Assembly (NCBI GenBank): GCA_035943995.1
Contig: DASZBS010000110.1
Coordinates: forward strand, 6,511-70,510
Source: Vulcanimicrobium sp035943995
GTDB lineage: Bacteria > Vulcanimicrobiota > Vulcanimicrobiia > Vulcanimicrobiales > Vulcanimicrobiaceae
Length of the DNA stretch: 64,000 bases
Direction of reading: 5' to 3'
A program made the position numbers and the translations under genes. A model generated the notes under the pieces. It saw only the letters and a list, made by a program, of their open reading frames with translations. It had not been told where the DNA came from and made no database searches. Below, piece by piece: positions 16,283-24,706 of this stretch. Position 1 is the stretch's first letter. Every line of letters starts with the position of its first letter.

Positions 16283-17659
16283 TCAGGCTCGAAACTGCTC
16301 CGCCTCGGTGAACGCCGTTCGGTCGGTGCCGCTGCGACCGGCTGCGTGACCGATCATCCGGGCGAGGTTGTCGCGCCAATAGCGCCCCTGCTCGCGGATC
16401 GCGTGCTCGTCGCACTCCAAATGTTTTTTCGGGCAGCCGGACATGCACACGGGGAGGAACGAACACCGCGAGCACGTCGGCATCGTCGTCGGGTCGAATT
16501 GCTCCCACCACGCTGCGTCGGGTCCGGTGGAATCGTCGTGAATCGTACCGACCGCGCGGTGCGGCTCGCTGACCTGCAAGCCGCAGCGATAGGTCTTCCC
16601 TTCGGCACCGACGACGACCGAGTCGCTCGCCAACGCAGCGCACACCGACGTCTTCGGATACGGGTAACCGTCCGGTATCGCGGTCTCCTCGATGCGCCCG
16701 TTGCTGCCGAGCCGGCGGATCGCCGCGTCTTTGAGCGCCTGGAACTCCGCGAGCGTCAGCTCGTGCGGCCGCAAGAACGCGGCCTTCTCGGAATACGCCG
16801 ACACGCGCGCCGGCTGGAACACGACCTCGTAGGGCGCCTTGAACCAGCCGCGCGCGACGGCGAAATCGATGAACGGTAGAAAGTCGTCGCGGTTGCGTGG
16901 GTCGACGTTGTAGCGCAGATCGACCCGCGCGCACGCGATCAGCCGGTCGACGAGCTCGACCGACTTCATGAACGACGACTTCTCGGCTTGGTCTTTCTTG
17001 GAGCGATAGCGGCGCCGCTTGTTGTGATTCTCTTCCAGCCCGTCGAACGTGATCTGCACCTGCCGAATACGGTGCCGCGCGACGAAGCCGGCGACGTCGG
17101 ACGGCCACACCGTGCCGTTGCTGATCACCGAGCTGACGTAGCGTATCCCCTCGCTCGCGCACATCGCTTGGAGCGCGTACGACGCGGCTTCCATGAACTC
17201 CACGTTCAACAGCGGTTCCCCGCCATACCAGTCGACGTGCAGCGCGCGTTTGTTGCCTTTAGCGAGCTGCTTGCGCGCGAGCTCGACGACCGCGCCGACG
17301 TCACGCACGGCGAGCGCTTCGGTGGAGCGCTGCTCGTAGCAATAGTAACAGCCTAAATTGCAATCGATCGTGGTCGTGATCGTCAACACCGCGGGCGTCT
17401 CGCCGCGCGCCCGCCAGTAGCGCTCGCGCACGATCGCGAGCTCGTCGGTATCTCGATCGATGAGAAACCCGCCGCGGCGCAGCAAGTCGACGAACTCCCG
17501 GTCCATCGCGTCCGGTTCGAGCTCGGCGCGCGTCTCCATGAGGTGGCGGCCGAGCACGTCGGCATCGTCACCGTCGAGGTTCACAAGCGCCCCCGTCAGG
17601 GCGTTGTACAGCGCCCCGGAGACGTAGAAGTTGTACCGGGATGGCTGGAGGGTCTGCAT
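16283..17659 (-). CDS. Radical SAM/SPASM peptide maturase
   Basis: A 458-residue enzyme. The radical SAM cluster is held by Cys100, Cys104 and Cys107 (CNLGCYYC), followed by the SAM-binding WYGGEPLLN (144-152). A SPASM domain with Cys340, Cys359, Cys396, Cys399, Cys405, Cys409 and Cys416 would bind two auxiliary Fe-S clusters, the hallmark of enzymes that crosslink ribosomal peptides. The N-terminal 90 residues (SRYNFYVSGALYNALTGALV) resemble the recognition region of such maturases. The ATG at 17659 lies 19 bases after a gene for a 62-residue peptide with two cysteines, the likely substrate. Sactionine, ranthionine or C-C chemistry cannot be told apart from sequence. Confidence 0.9.
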   Translation of the reverse strand: MQTLQPSRYNFYVSGALYNALTGALVNLDGDDADVLGRHLMETRAELEPDAMDREFVDLLRRGGFLIDRDTDELAIVRERYWRARGETPAVLTITTTIDCNLGCYYCYEQRSTEALAVRDVGAVVELARKQLAKGNKRALHVDWYGGEPLLNVEFMEAASYALQAMCASEGIRYVSSVISNGTVWPSDVAGFVARHRIRQVQITFDGLEENHNKRRRYRSKKDQAEKSSFMKSVELVDRLIACARVDLRYNVDPRNRDDFLPFIDFAVARGWFKAPYEVVFQPARVSAYSEKAAFLRPHELTLAEFQALKDAAIRRLGSNGRIEETAIPDGYPYPKTSVCAALASDSVVVGAEGKTYRCGLQVSEPHRAVGTIHDDSTGPDAAWWEQFDPTTMPTCSRCSFLPVCMSGCPKKHLECDEHAIREQGRYWRDNLARMIGHAAGRSGTDRTAFTEAEQFRA

Positions 17660-17678
17660 CGGCCGCGTCGGGCCGGCG

Positions 17679-17867
17679 CTAGACTTCCACGAGGGCGAGG
17701 CACGTGTCCGTGCCGCCGCACAGCCGCGCGCCAACCTTTGCGGTCGATGCGAGCTGGGCTTCCTTCACGGACACCGCTTTGACTTCGAACTTCTGCCCGG
17801 CTTTGAGCGTGTGGCCGGCGACGGTCGGTGCGGTGTGGTCGGACTCGATGTGGCCTTTGTCTGCCAT
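17679..17867 (-). CDS. Candidate RiPP precursor peptide
   Basis: A 62-residue peptide, MADKGHIESDHTAPTVAGHT onward, with no signal sequence. A Lys/Val-rich leader-like region (KFEVKAVSVKEAQLA) leads to a C-terminal segment with Cys50 and Cys56 (CGGTDTC) and the end LALVEV. It is encoded 19 bases upstream of, and in the same direction as, the radical SAM/SPASM maturase, the classic precursor-maturase layout. AGGG upstream of the ATG at 17867 supports this start; a 90-residue form from 17951 is possible but less typical. The two cysteines in a short Gly/Thr loop are the likely modified residues. No known RiPP class is recognised. Confidence 0.7.
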   Translation of the reverse strand: MADKGHIESDHTAPTVAGHTLKAGQKFEVKAVSVKEAQLASTAKVGARLCGGTDTCLALVEV

Positions 17868-17992
17868 GACACCCTGCTTTCTTTCGGATCGAGCGGACGC
17901 CGTGGATTCGATGAACAGGCTCTGCTCCCCTACGAGCCAACCGGCGCTCATGGGAGCGGAGGGAGCCTTTCCGCCCGGCCGAACCGACCGCC

Positions 17993-19762
17993 ATGCAGCT
18001 GAGCGGCCTCGACATCGCCGTCATCGTCGCGTTCTTCGCGATCAACCTCGGGATCGGGCTCTACTTCGCGCGCGGCAGCGGCAAGAGCGTCGGCGAGTAT
18101 TTTCTCTCCGGCCGCAGTGCGCCGTGGTGGCTGACCGGGGTATCGATGGTCGCCACGACGTTCGCCGTCGACACGCCGCTGGCCGTGACGGGCTTCGTCG
18201 CGCAGAACGGGATCGCCGGGAACTGGCTGTGGTGGAACATGGCCGCCAGCGGCATCCTCACCGTGTTCTTCTTCGCCGCGCTGTGGCGGCGGTCGGGCGT
18301 GCTCACCGACGTCGAGTTCATCGAGCTGCGCTACGGCGGCAAGCCGGCGTCCGCGCTGCGCGGCGTGCGCGCGGTGTACCAAGGCGTGCTCGTCAACACG
18401 ATCATCATGGGCTGGGTCAACCTCGCGATGGTGAAGATCCTCAGCCTGACGCTGCACGTGCCGACGCTGCCCGCGCTCTACGTGTGCCTCGCGCTCACGG
18501 CGCTGTACGTCACGATCGGCGGCTTCTGGTCGGTGCTCGTCACCGACTTCTTGCAGTTCATCGTGAAGATGACGATGGCGGTCGTGCTCGCGGTCGTCGC
18601 CGTCGCCGCCGTCGGCGGGATCGGCGCGCTCAAATCCGGACTGGCCGCGCTCGACGCGCACCGCGGCAACGGCTCGATCCTCGCGTTCGTGCCGAACGGC
18701 GGCGACAACAGCTGGATGCCGCTCATGCCGTTTCTCGTGTTCGTCGGCGTGAGCTGGTGGGCGTCGTCGTATCCCGGCGCCGAGCCCGGCGGCGGCTCGT
18801 ACATCGCGCAGCGCATCTTCGCGTCGCGCACGGAGAAAGACGCGGTGATCGCAACGCTCTTCTTCAACGTCGCGCACTACGCGCTGCGCCCGTGGCCGTG
18901 GATCCTCGTCGCCCTTTCGGCGCTGCTGCTCTACCCGCACGGCGTGATCGGCGCGAACGGCTCCGTCGATCCGGAACTGGGGTACGTGCAGACGCTGGTC
19001 GACCATCTCCCCGTCGCGTTGCGCGGGCTCATGATGGCGGGCTTCCTCGCGGCGTACATGTCGACCATCGGCACGCAGCTCAACCTCGGCGCGTCGTACC
19101 TCACCAACGACCTGTACCGCCGCTTCATCAAAACGGACGCGAGCGAGAAGCACTACGTGGTCGCGTCACGCTGGGCGACCGTCGTCGCGATGGTGCTCGC
19201 GGCGGTCGTTACGCTGTTCATGACGTCGGTCGGCGAAGCGTGGAAGTACATGCTGACGCTCACCGCGGGCGTCGGGCTGGTGATGATCCTGCGCTGGTAC
19301 TGGTGGCGAATCAACGCGTGGAGCGAGATCTCGGCTCTCGCGGCGTCGGCGATCGTCGGCACGTTGTGCTACAAGCTGCCGTTCATCGCCGGCGACGATC
19401 CGAACGCGACGGCGAAGCGGCTGCTGATCACCGTCGCCGTGACCACGATCGTGTGGGTCGTCGTCACGTTCGTCACCAAGCCCGAGAGCGACGCGACGCT
19501 GAACCGCTTCTACGAGCGCGTTCGGCCGAGCGGCGCGGGATGGGCGCCGGTCGCGGCTCGCGTCGGCGGCGGCTCCGAGGACAAGCTCGGGATCGCGCTG
19601 CTCGACTGGGTGGCGGGGTTGGGGCTGGTCTACGGAACGCTGTTCGGTATCGGCCGGCTCGTGCTGGGCGAGGTCGGGCAAGGCCTCGCGTGGTGCGCGC
19701 TCGCGCTCGCGTGCGGCGCGGTCATCGCGCGCACGCTGCGCGCGCCGGCGCGCAAGATCTGA
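17993..19762 (+). CDS. Sodium:solute symporter (SSS family)
   Basis: A 589-residue membrane protein with about 13-14 hydrophobic segments. It opens MQLSGLDIAVIVAFFAINLG and contains SVGEYFLSGRSAPWWLTGVS, the conserved SSS motif after TM1, as well as GFLAAYMSTIGTQLNLGASY in the later core, where Ser/Thr ligands of the sodium site are found. It imports an organic solute with sodium; the substrate (sugar, amino acid or other) cannot be inferred. It is divergent from the RiPP precursor across 125 bases and followed by a strong hairpin at 19765-19801. Confidence 0.92.
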   Translation: MQLSGLDIAVIVAFFAINLGIGLYFARGSGKSVGEYFLSGRSAPWWLTGVSMVATTFAVDTPLAVTGFVAQNGIAGNWLWWNMAASGILTVFFFAALWRRSGVLTDVEFIELRYGGKPASALRGVRAVYQGVLVNTIIMGWVNLAMVKILSLTLHVPTLPALYVCLALTALYVTIGGFWSVLVTDFLQFIVKMTMAVVLAVVAVAAVGGIGALKSGLAALDAHRGNGSILAFVPNGGDNSWMPLMPFLVFVGVSWWASSYPGAEPGGGSYIAQRIFASRTEKDAVIATLFFNVAHYALRPWPWILVALSALLLYPHGVIGANGSVDPELGYVQTLVDHLPVALRGLMMAGFLAAYMSTIGTQLNLGASYLTNDLYRRFIKTDASEKHYVVASRWATVVAMVLAAVVTLFMTSVGEAWKYMLTLTAGVGLVMILRWYWWRINAWSEISALAASAIVGTLCYKLPFIAGDDPNATAKRLLITVAVTTIVWVVVTFVTKPESDATLNRFYERVRPSGAGWAPVAARVGGGSEDKLGIALLDWVAGLGLVYGTLFGIGRLVLGEVGQGLAWCALALACGAVIARTLRAPARKI

Positions 19763-19764
19763 CG

Positions 19765-19801
19765 CGCACCGCCGGCGACCGCGCAGGCCGCCGGCGGTGC
19801 G
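19765..19801. terminator. Strong hairpin between convergent genes
   Basis: CGCACCGCCGGCG (19765-19777) and its perfect complement (19789-19801) form a 13-base stem with an 11-base loop, between the symporter stop and the convergent small gene. There is no T-tract, so it may be a bidirectional or factor-assisted terminator. Confidence 0.6.
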
Positions 19802-19807
19802 TCGGCG

Positions 19808-20119
19808 TCAGTGGCCGGGGCCGTGGGTGCGGTCGTATTCCAGCGCTTCGTCGAGCTGCTGGCGCGCCTGTTGGAGATTCTGGATCGCTTGGACGCGGTG
19901 CCCGCCGTAGTCGCGCTGGTCGCGCTGCAGGCCGTCGATGACCTGTTCGAGCTTGCGGTACTCGCGGCGGAGGTTCTGGTCGCTGCCGCGGTTGCCGCGC
20001 AGGCGCGGCTGCTGCTGCTGCACGGTGGTGTTGTACTGAGGCTGCTGCTGAGCGGAGGCGACGGTACCGAGCGCGGTGCCGGCGAGTGCTGCACTGAGGA
20101 CGATGAGACGAACGTTCAT
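19808..20119 (-). CDS. Small secreted Gln-rich protein
   Basis: A 103-residue exported protein with signal MNVRLIVLSAALAGTALGTV ending ASA. The mature part is Gln-rich (QQQPQYNTTVQQQQPRL) and then a charged helix (REYRKLEQVIDGLQRDQRD), probably coiled coil. No enzymatic motif is visible. It may bind in the periplasm or envelope. It stands alone between a hairpin terminator and a 170-base intergenic stretch in which I see nothing else. Confidence 0.7.
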   Translation of the reverse strand: MNVRLIVLSAALAGTALGTVASAQQQPQYNTTVQQQQPRLRGNRGSDQNLRREYRKLEQVIDGLQRDQRDYGGHRVQAIQNLQQARQQLDEALEYDRTHGPGH

Positions 20120-20292
20120 GCTTACCTCGGATGAATGCGATGAGTGCTTGATGTCCGCGACGCGGTCGCGCCGCGTGACGAGAGCGTAACGCCCACGCCC
20201 GCCTGGCGTATAGCCGAATTCAGCGAACTCTCAGCTAGGCTTCACCCCATTCTCACTCGTCGCACCGTGCGACGCGCGATCCGGCGTCCGCG

Positions 20293-20691
20293 CTACGCCG
20301 GCGCGTCGGCGATCGCGCCGAAACGCTCGTCGAGGACACGGGACGCGTCGTCGAGCCCCGTCGCCAGGTCGTCCAGCGAACCGGTCGCGCGGATGCGGTC
20401 GGCCACCTCGACGATGCGGCGGTCCAGCGCGTGGACGTGGTTCACCAGCTCCGCGTCGAAGCGGGCGTGGTCGGCGGCGTGGATCACCCGGAGGTCGGAG
20501 AACTCGCAGCGCAAGAGCAGCCCGTCCAGCCGCTCCGCCGCGGAGCCGGTGGGGCTCAGCCGGTCCCGGGCGGCACTGATCGCCTCGCCCAGCCAGGCCC
20601 GGATCTGCTTGTCGACCTGGTGGCGCGCGTCCGCGTTCGCGTAGTCTGCATAGTCTGGGATCCGGGACCGGAGGAGCTCGAGGTCGGTCAT
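20293..20691 (-). CDS. Hypothetical helical protein, 132 aa
   Basis: A soluble protein beginning MTDLELLRSRIPDYADYANA, almost entirely helical and acidic, without signal or membrane segments. I do not recognise a family. GGAGGG abuts the ATG, unusually close, so the translation start is uncertain. It diverges from the cyclase-like gene across 38 bases, so the two may share a regulatory region. A helical-bundle fold is the only inference that can be made. Confidence 0.6.
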   Translation of the reverse strand: MTDLELLRSRIPDYADYANADARHQVDKQIRAWLGEAISAARDRLSPTGSAAERLDGLLLRCEFSDLRVIHAADHARFDAELVNHVHALDRRIVEVADRIRATGSLDDLATGLDDASRVLDERFGAIADAPA

Positions 20692-20729
20692 CCCTCCGGC
20701 TACGGCGCCTTTCGGCCGATCACCCGGGT

Positions 20730-21785
20730 ATGTCCGTCCTCGTGGGGCTCATCGCGCTCGGCGGTCTCGCCGGGTGCGTCGTCGCGTGGCGCCGCTGGCG
20801 CGTGGCGCGGCGCGAGCTCGCGCGCGTCCGGGCGACCTTCTCGCGCTACGTCGCGCCGTCGGTCGTCGACGTGCTCCTCGCGCGCAAGGACGAGCGCCTC
20901 TTCACGGGCCGCGCGGTGCGCGCCACGATCCTCGTCTGCCGCATCCGCAACTTCGCGCACTTCATCGAGCCGCTCACGCCCGAGCAGACGCTGCGCTACC
21001 TCAACGAGTTCTACGGGCTCGCGGGCACGGCGATCCAGCGCCATCGCGGCATCATCGACACGTTCCTGGGCGACGGCATCGTCGCCGTGTTCGGCGTCCC
21101 GCTCGACAACCCGACGCAGGAAGACGACGCGCTGCGCGCCGCGCTCGACGTGGTGCGCCACGTCGTCGCGATGCGCGAGCGCTGGGCGAAGCAGCACCGC
21201 AAGCCGTTCACCATCGGGATCGGGATCAACACGGGCGACGTGATCGCCGGCGACGCCGGTTTCCGCGAACGCCGCGAGTTCACCGTCGTCGGCAGCGAGG
21301 CGACGATGGCGCACCGCTTGCAGGAAGCGGCGTTCGTGCTCAACGCGTACATCGTCGCCGCGCGCTCGACGTGCGCGTCGCACCTCGACGAGTACCAGCT
21401 CGTCCCGATCGCCGGCGTCCCGCTCGCCGGCGTGCGGCGGCTGCTCGACGCGTTCGTCGTGCGCGGCCGCAACCGCGGCGTCGAGAAATTCACCGTGCCG
21501 GTCGACGCGCTTGTCGAGACGACGATCGAGCCGTCGCCGCCCAATGTTGTGCCCGCGCCCGCGCCCGCACCGGCGGCGAAGCCCGCGGTAGCCGAGGCCG
21601 AGCTGCCGGTCGCGCGACCGCGTCCGCGTCCGACGGCGACTGCGACGCGCGCGCCTGAGCTCGGCCTACCCGAATTGCAGCGCGGCTGGATGTTCCCGCA
21701 AGACGAGGACGCGCGCCCGATCCTGCCCGACCCGCCGGCGCGCCGCGCGACGTACGAAGACGGCGGTCCGCCGCTCGACTACTGA
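20730..21785 (+). CDS. Membrane-anchored class III cyclase-like protein, probably degenerate
   Basis: A 351-residue protein with one N-terminal membrane segment (MSVLVGLIALGGLAGCVVAW), then an adenylate/guanylate cyclase homology domain at about 60-260. The second metal-binding aspartate is present (Asp115 in LGDGIVAVFG), but the first, normally the D of 'aDIrgFT', is replaced: the sequence reads ILVCRIRNFAHF with Arg71 at that place. The transition-state region reads VGSEATMAHRLQ where VGDaVNlAaRL is usual. These changes suggest a catalytically impaired pseudo-cyclase acting as a sensor or partner. A Pro-rich tail of about 80 residues follows. Its stop overlaps the convergent Rid gene. Confidence 0.8.
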   Translation: MSVLVGLIALGGLAGCVVAWRRWRVARRELARVRATFSRYVAPSVVDVLLARKDERLFTGRAVRATILVCRIRNFAHFIEPLTPEQTLRYLNEFYGLAGTAIQRHRGIIDTFLGDGIVAVFGVPLDNPTQEDDALRAALDVVRHVVAMRERWAKQHRKPFTIGIGINTGDVIAGDAGFRERREFTVVGSEATMAHRLQEAAFVLNAYIVAARSTCASHLDEYQLVPIAGVPLAGVRRLLDAFVVRGRNRGVEKFTVPVDALVETTIEPSPPNVVPAPAPAPAAKPAVAEAELPVARPRPRPTATATRAPELGLPELQRGWMFPQDEDARPILPDPPARRATYEDGGPPLDY

Positions 21786-22177
21786 GCACGCGCCACCGCG
21801 GTCGCGGTGATCTCGAAGCGCGCGCCGAACAGCAGCGGCCCCGAGCCGATGAACGCGCGCGCCGGCAACGCGCCTTTGAAATACGAGAGATAGACCGCGT
21901 TGAACGCGGCGAAGTCGCCGACGTCGGGCGCGAAGATCGTGACCATCACGAGATCGTCCATCGTCATGCGCGCGGCGGCGAGCACGCGCTGCACGTCGTC
22001 CATCAGCACGCGCGCTTCGTCGGCCAGATCGCTGGGCGGCTTTCCGGTCGCGGGATCGATCCCGATGCGCCCCGCGAGATAGAGCGTGTCACCCACGCGT
22101 ACCGCGTCGCTGAACGGCCAGCGGGTCATGCCCGGGCGCAGGGTCTTGCCGGGCAGCTCGATGTATTCGCGATCCAT
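21779..22177 (-). CDS. Rid family (YjgF/YER057c/UK114) protein
   Basis: A 132-residue protein of the Rid superfamily: RVGDTLYLAGRIGIDPATGK near the N-terminus and GARFEITATAVARA at the C-terminus match the trimeric chorismate-mutase-like fold. RidA members hydrolyse reactive enamines and imines; their key Arg sits in 'xRxxvxv' near the end, and here the corresponding ARAFIGSGPL and FEITATAV give Arg but a variant context, so a divergent Rid subfamily is possible. The ATG at 22177 lies two bases after the antiporter stop, so it is co-transcribed with the antiporter and sirtuin genes. Confidence 0.85.
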   Translation of the reverse strand: MDREYIELPGKTLRPGMTRWPFSDAVRVGDTLYLAGRIGIDPATGKPPSDLADEARVLMDDVQRVLAAARMTMDDLVMVTIFAPDVGDFAAFNAVYLSYFKGALPARAFIGSGPLLFGARFEITATAVARAQ

Positions 22178-22179
22178 CG

Positions 22180-23349
22180 CTACGTCTTCGCGCCTGCGTT
22201 CGCCGTTCCGCCGTAAAGGCGCGCGAGCACGAGCTCCAGCGGCGCGCCTTGCACGACGATCGTGACGAGCACGACCGCGAACGTCGCGTCGATGATCTGC
22301 GCGCGGTACGGCAGCGCGTCCGGGAGCGAGAGCGCGAGCGCGAGCGGCAGCGCGCCGCGCATCCCCGCGAGGAAAACCGTGATGCGGCCGGCGCGCTTGC
22401 GCGTCGCGACGAGCGCCAGCGCCACGCGGGCGAGCGTCACCGTCACGACCGCCGCGACGACGAGGACCGGCTCGTGCACGATGCGGCTCGGCAGTATCAG
22501 CAATCCCGTCGCGAGGAACACGACGGAGTTGGCCATGAACGCGGCGGCAGCCCAAACACGGTCGACGTCGTCCGCGTTGCTCAACACGCTCGGCATCCGG
22601 CGCAAAGCGGTGCGCAGCGCGATCGCGCCGGTCGCGGTCGCAAAGATCCCCGAGCAGTGCAGCGCCGTCGCCGACAAGTACGCGACGTACGCCAGCACGA
22701 CCGTCACGGTGACTTCGTACTCCGTCGCGTCGGTCGCGCGCAGCACCGCCGCGCACAGCGCCCCGGCCACCACGCCGATCGCGATCCCGCCGAGCACTTC
22801 AAGCACGCCGATCAACGCGTCGCCGCCGATCGACGTCGCCTGGCCGCTCGCGAACGCGACCGCGAACGCGAACAGGATCAGCGCGACGCCGTCGTTGCTG
22901 AGCGACTCGCCTTCGACCAGCGTGCGCAAGTCGGCCGGGACGTGCACGCGCCGGAACGCGGCGACGACGGCGACCGGATCGGTGGCCGCGACGATCGCGC
23001 CGAGCAGCACCGCGGGCGCGAGCGGTAGCGCGCCGGCGAGCACCACGCCGCCCGCGACGATCGCGGCCGTGGCGAGCGTCCCGGGCACGGCAAGCAAAAC
23101 GATCCGCCACGCGACGCGGCGCAACGAATCGAGGTCGAGATTCCACGCGGCTTCGAAGATCAGCGGCGGCAAGAACACGAACAGCAGCGTGTCGCCGAAC
23201 GCGAACGGCGGTGGGATTTGGAAGAACGCGCCGATCGCCACGAGCGCCACCGCCGCCGGCACGCGCACGCGTTCCGCGAGGATCGCGATGAGCACCGCCG
23301 CACCGAGCAGCGCGACGAACCCGCCGACGCCGTGCGCGACGTCGTTCAT
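22180..23349 (-). CDS. Na+/H+ (cation/proton) antiporter, CPA1/NhaP type
   Basis: A 389-residue membrane protein with about twelve segments. CPA1 signatures are visible: FVFLPPLIFEAAWNLD, GAIVAATDPVAVVAAF with the ion-binding Asp, and LVEGESLSNDGVALILF with the ND pair. The C-terminal cytoplasmic domain of many family members is absent. It would exchange sodium or potassium for protons at the inner membrane. The start ATG overlaps the sirtuin stop (ATGA), and the Rid gene begins two bases after its stop, making a three-gene operon. Confidence 0.92.
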   Translation of the reverse strand: MNDVAHGVGGFVALLGAAVLIAILAERVRVPAAVALVAIGAFFQIPPPFAFGDTLLFVFLPPLIFEAAWNLDLDSLRRVAWRIVLLAVPGTLATAAIVAGGVVLAGALPLAPAVLLGAIVAATDPVAVVAAFRRVHVPADLRTLVEGESLSNDGVALILFAFAVAFASGQATSIGGDALIGVLEVLGGIAIGVVAGALCAAVLRATDATEYEVTVTVVLAYVAYLSATALHCSGIFATATGAIALRTALRRMPSVLSNADDVDRVWAAAAFMANSVVFLATGLLILPSRIVHEPVLVVAAVVTVTLARVALALVATRKRAGRITVFLAGMRGALPLALALSLPDALPYRAQIIDATFAVVLVTIVVQGAPLELVLARLYGGTANAGAKT

Positions 23350-24077
23350 CGCGCGAGCTGCGGCAGCACGTCGGAGGCGCGCGCGCGGATCGATCGATCC
23401 GCATGCGGCGTGAGCGCCGTCTCCTCGGGATTGATCTCGACGACGTACGCGCGCGTACAGCGCTTGGTCGCCAGCGATGCCGCAGGCTGCACGATCCCCG
23501 ACGTGCCGACCACCAGCATCAGCTCCGCGCGGCGCGCCGCGTCGAACGCCGCCGCGAGCACGTCGGGCGGCAGCGACTCGCCGAACCACACGATGTCGGG
23601 CCGCCACATCCCGCCGCAGTCGTGCTCGAGCGCATCGAGGTCGAACGCATCGTCGAACGGCCGCCGCGCGTCGCAGCGCGTGCACTTCGCCTCGCGAAGC
23701 TTGCCGTGCAGCTCCAGCACGTTGCGCGAGCCGGCTCGCAAGTGCAGCGAGTCGACGTTCTGCGTGACGAGCGTGAAGTCGGGGACGCGCCCCTCGATCT
23801 CCGCGAGCGCGACGTGCGCGGGCGACGGCTCGACACCCTTGTGGGCGGTGCGGCGCTCGTTGTACCACGTCCACACCAGGCGCGGATCGCGCGCGAAGCC
23901 CTGCGGCGAGGCAAGCTGCTCGACGCGGTGCGTCCGCCACAAACCACCGACGCCGCGAAACGTCGGCAACCCGCTCTCAGCGGAGATGCCGGAGCCCGTG
24001 AGCACGCATACCGAGCGAGCGGCAGCGAGCCGGCGGCGGAGGTCGTCGAGATCGATCGCAGGCTCGGCATCTCTCAT
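23346..24077 (-). CDS. cobB: Sirtuin, NAD-dependent protein deacylase (CobB-like)
   Basis: A 243-residue class III sirtuin. It has the NAD-binding LTGSGISAESGLPTFRG, the substrate/NAD motif TQNVDSLH, the catalytic histidine in ELHGKLREAKC, and the Rossmann GTSGIVQPAAS. The zinc site has CTRC but the second pair is reduced to HDCGG, so one ligand is altered (possibly His or Asp). It removes acyl groups from lysines of metabolic enzymes. The start at 24077 gives the normal CobB length; a longer frame exists upstream but lacks conservation. It heads the sirtuin/antiporter/Rid operon and diverges from the sigma factor gene. Confidence 0.9.
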   Translation of the reverse strand: MRDAEPAIDLDDLRRRLAAARSVCVLTGSGISAESGLPTFRGVGGLWRTHRVEQLASPQGFARDPRLVWTWYNERRTAHKGVEPSPAHVALAEIEGRVPDFTLVTQNVDSLHLRAGSRNVLELHGKLREAKCTRCDARRPFDDAFDLDALEHDCGGMWRPDIVWFGESLPPDVLAAAFDAARRAELMLVVGTSGIVQPAASLATKRCTRAYVVEINPEETALTPHADRSIRARASDVLPQLAR

Positions 24078-24175
24078 GTGACGCGTATCCGCTTCGACCA
24101 CCGGCGCCATCCGTCCGGCGCGCGAGGACGTTACCCCGCCGAGGTGACTGCACCGAGTACGCGAAGGCCCGCCCA

Positions 24176-24706
24176 ATGGATCCCGGGGTCCGCCTGATGG
24201 AACGAGTCAGCGCGCGTGACGTATCCGCGTTCGAATCGCTCTACGACGGCTACCACCGGCTCGTCTTTGGGATCGGCCTTCGGATGCTGGGCGATCCGAC
24301 CATGGCCGAAGATTTGACGCAGACGGTGTTCCTGAAGATTTGGACTGCGCCCGACGCGTTTCGCGGCGGCTCGTTCGTCGCGTGGGTGTCGCGCGTGACG
24401 CGCAACCGCGCGCTCGACGTGCTGCGCGCGAAAGCCGTGCGGCCCGAAACGGAGATCCCCGCCGACCTGCCGCTCGAAGGCGCGCTCGACGACGACGTGT
24501 TCGCGCGCCTTGACGCGCAACGCGTGCGCGACGCGCTCGCCAAGCTGCCGCCCGAGCAGCGCGGGCTGATCGAGCAGGGCTTCTTCGGCGGCGTCACCCA
24601 CCAGGAGCTCGCGCGCCGCACCGACACGCCGCTGGGCACCGTGAAGACGCGCATCCGCAACGGCTTGCGCCGCATGCGCGAGTCGCTCGGGGAGCGGGTG
24701 TCGTGA
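24176..24706 (+). CDS. ECF (sigma-70 family) RNA polymerase sigma factor
   Basis: A 176-residue ECF sigma factor. Region 2 is at about 15-85 (FESLYDGYHRLVFGIGLRML, then EDLTQTVFLKIWTAP and WVSRVTRNRALDVLR) and region 4 at about 110-165 (LPPEQRGLIEQGFFGGVTHQ, GTVKTRIRNGLRRMRESL). It directs RNA polymerase to a stress regulon. The stop overlaps the start of the anti-sigma gene, so the pair is co-translated, and activity is presumably released when the membrane anti-sigma protein is inactivated. No autoregulatory promoter motif could be confirmed by eye upstream. Confidence 0.93.
   Translation: MDPGVRLMERVSARDVSAFESLYDGYHRLVFGIGLRMLGDPTMAEDLTQTVFLKIWTAPDAFRGGSFVAWVSRVTRNRALDVLRAKAVRPETEIPADLPLEGALDDDVFARLDAQRVRDALAKLPPEQRGLIEQGFFGGVTHQELARRTDTPLGTVKTRIRNGLRRMRESLGERVS

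Noticed and set aside
17679..17951. A 90-residue form of the RiPP precursor
   Set aside because: The extra 28 residues are not typical of a RiPP leader and the ATG at 17867 has an AGGG upstream, so the 62-residue form is preferred.
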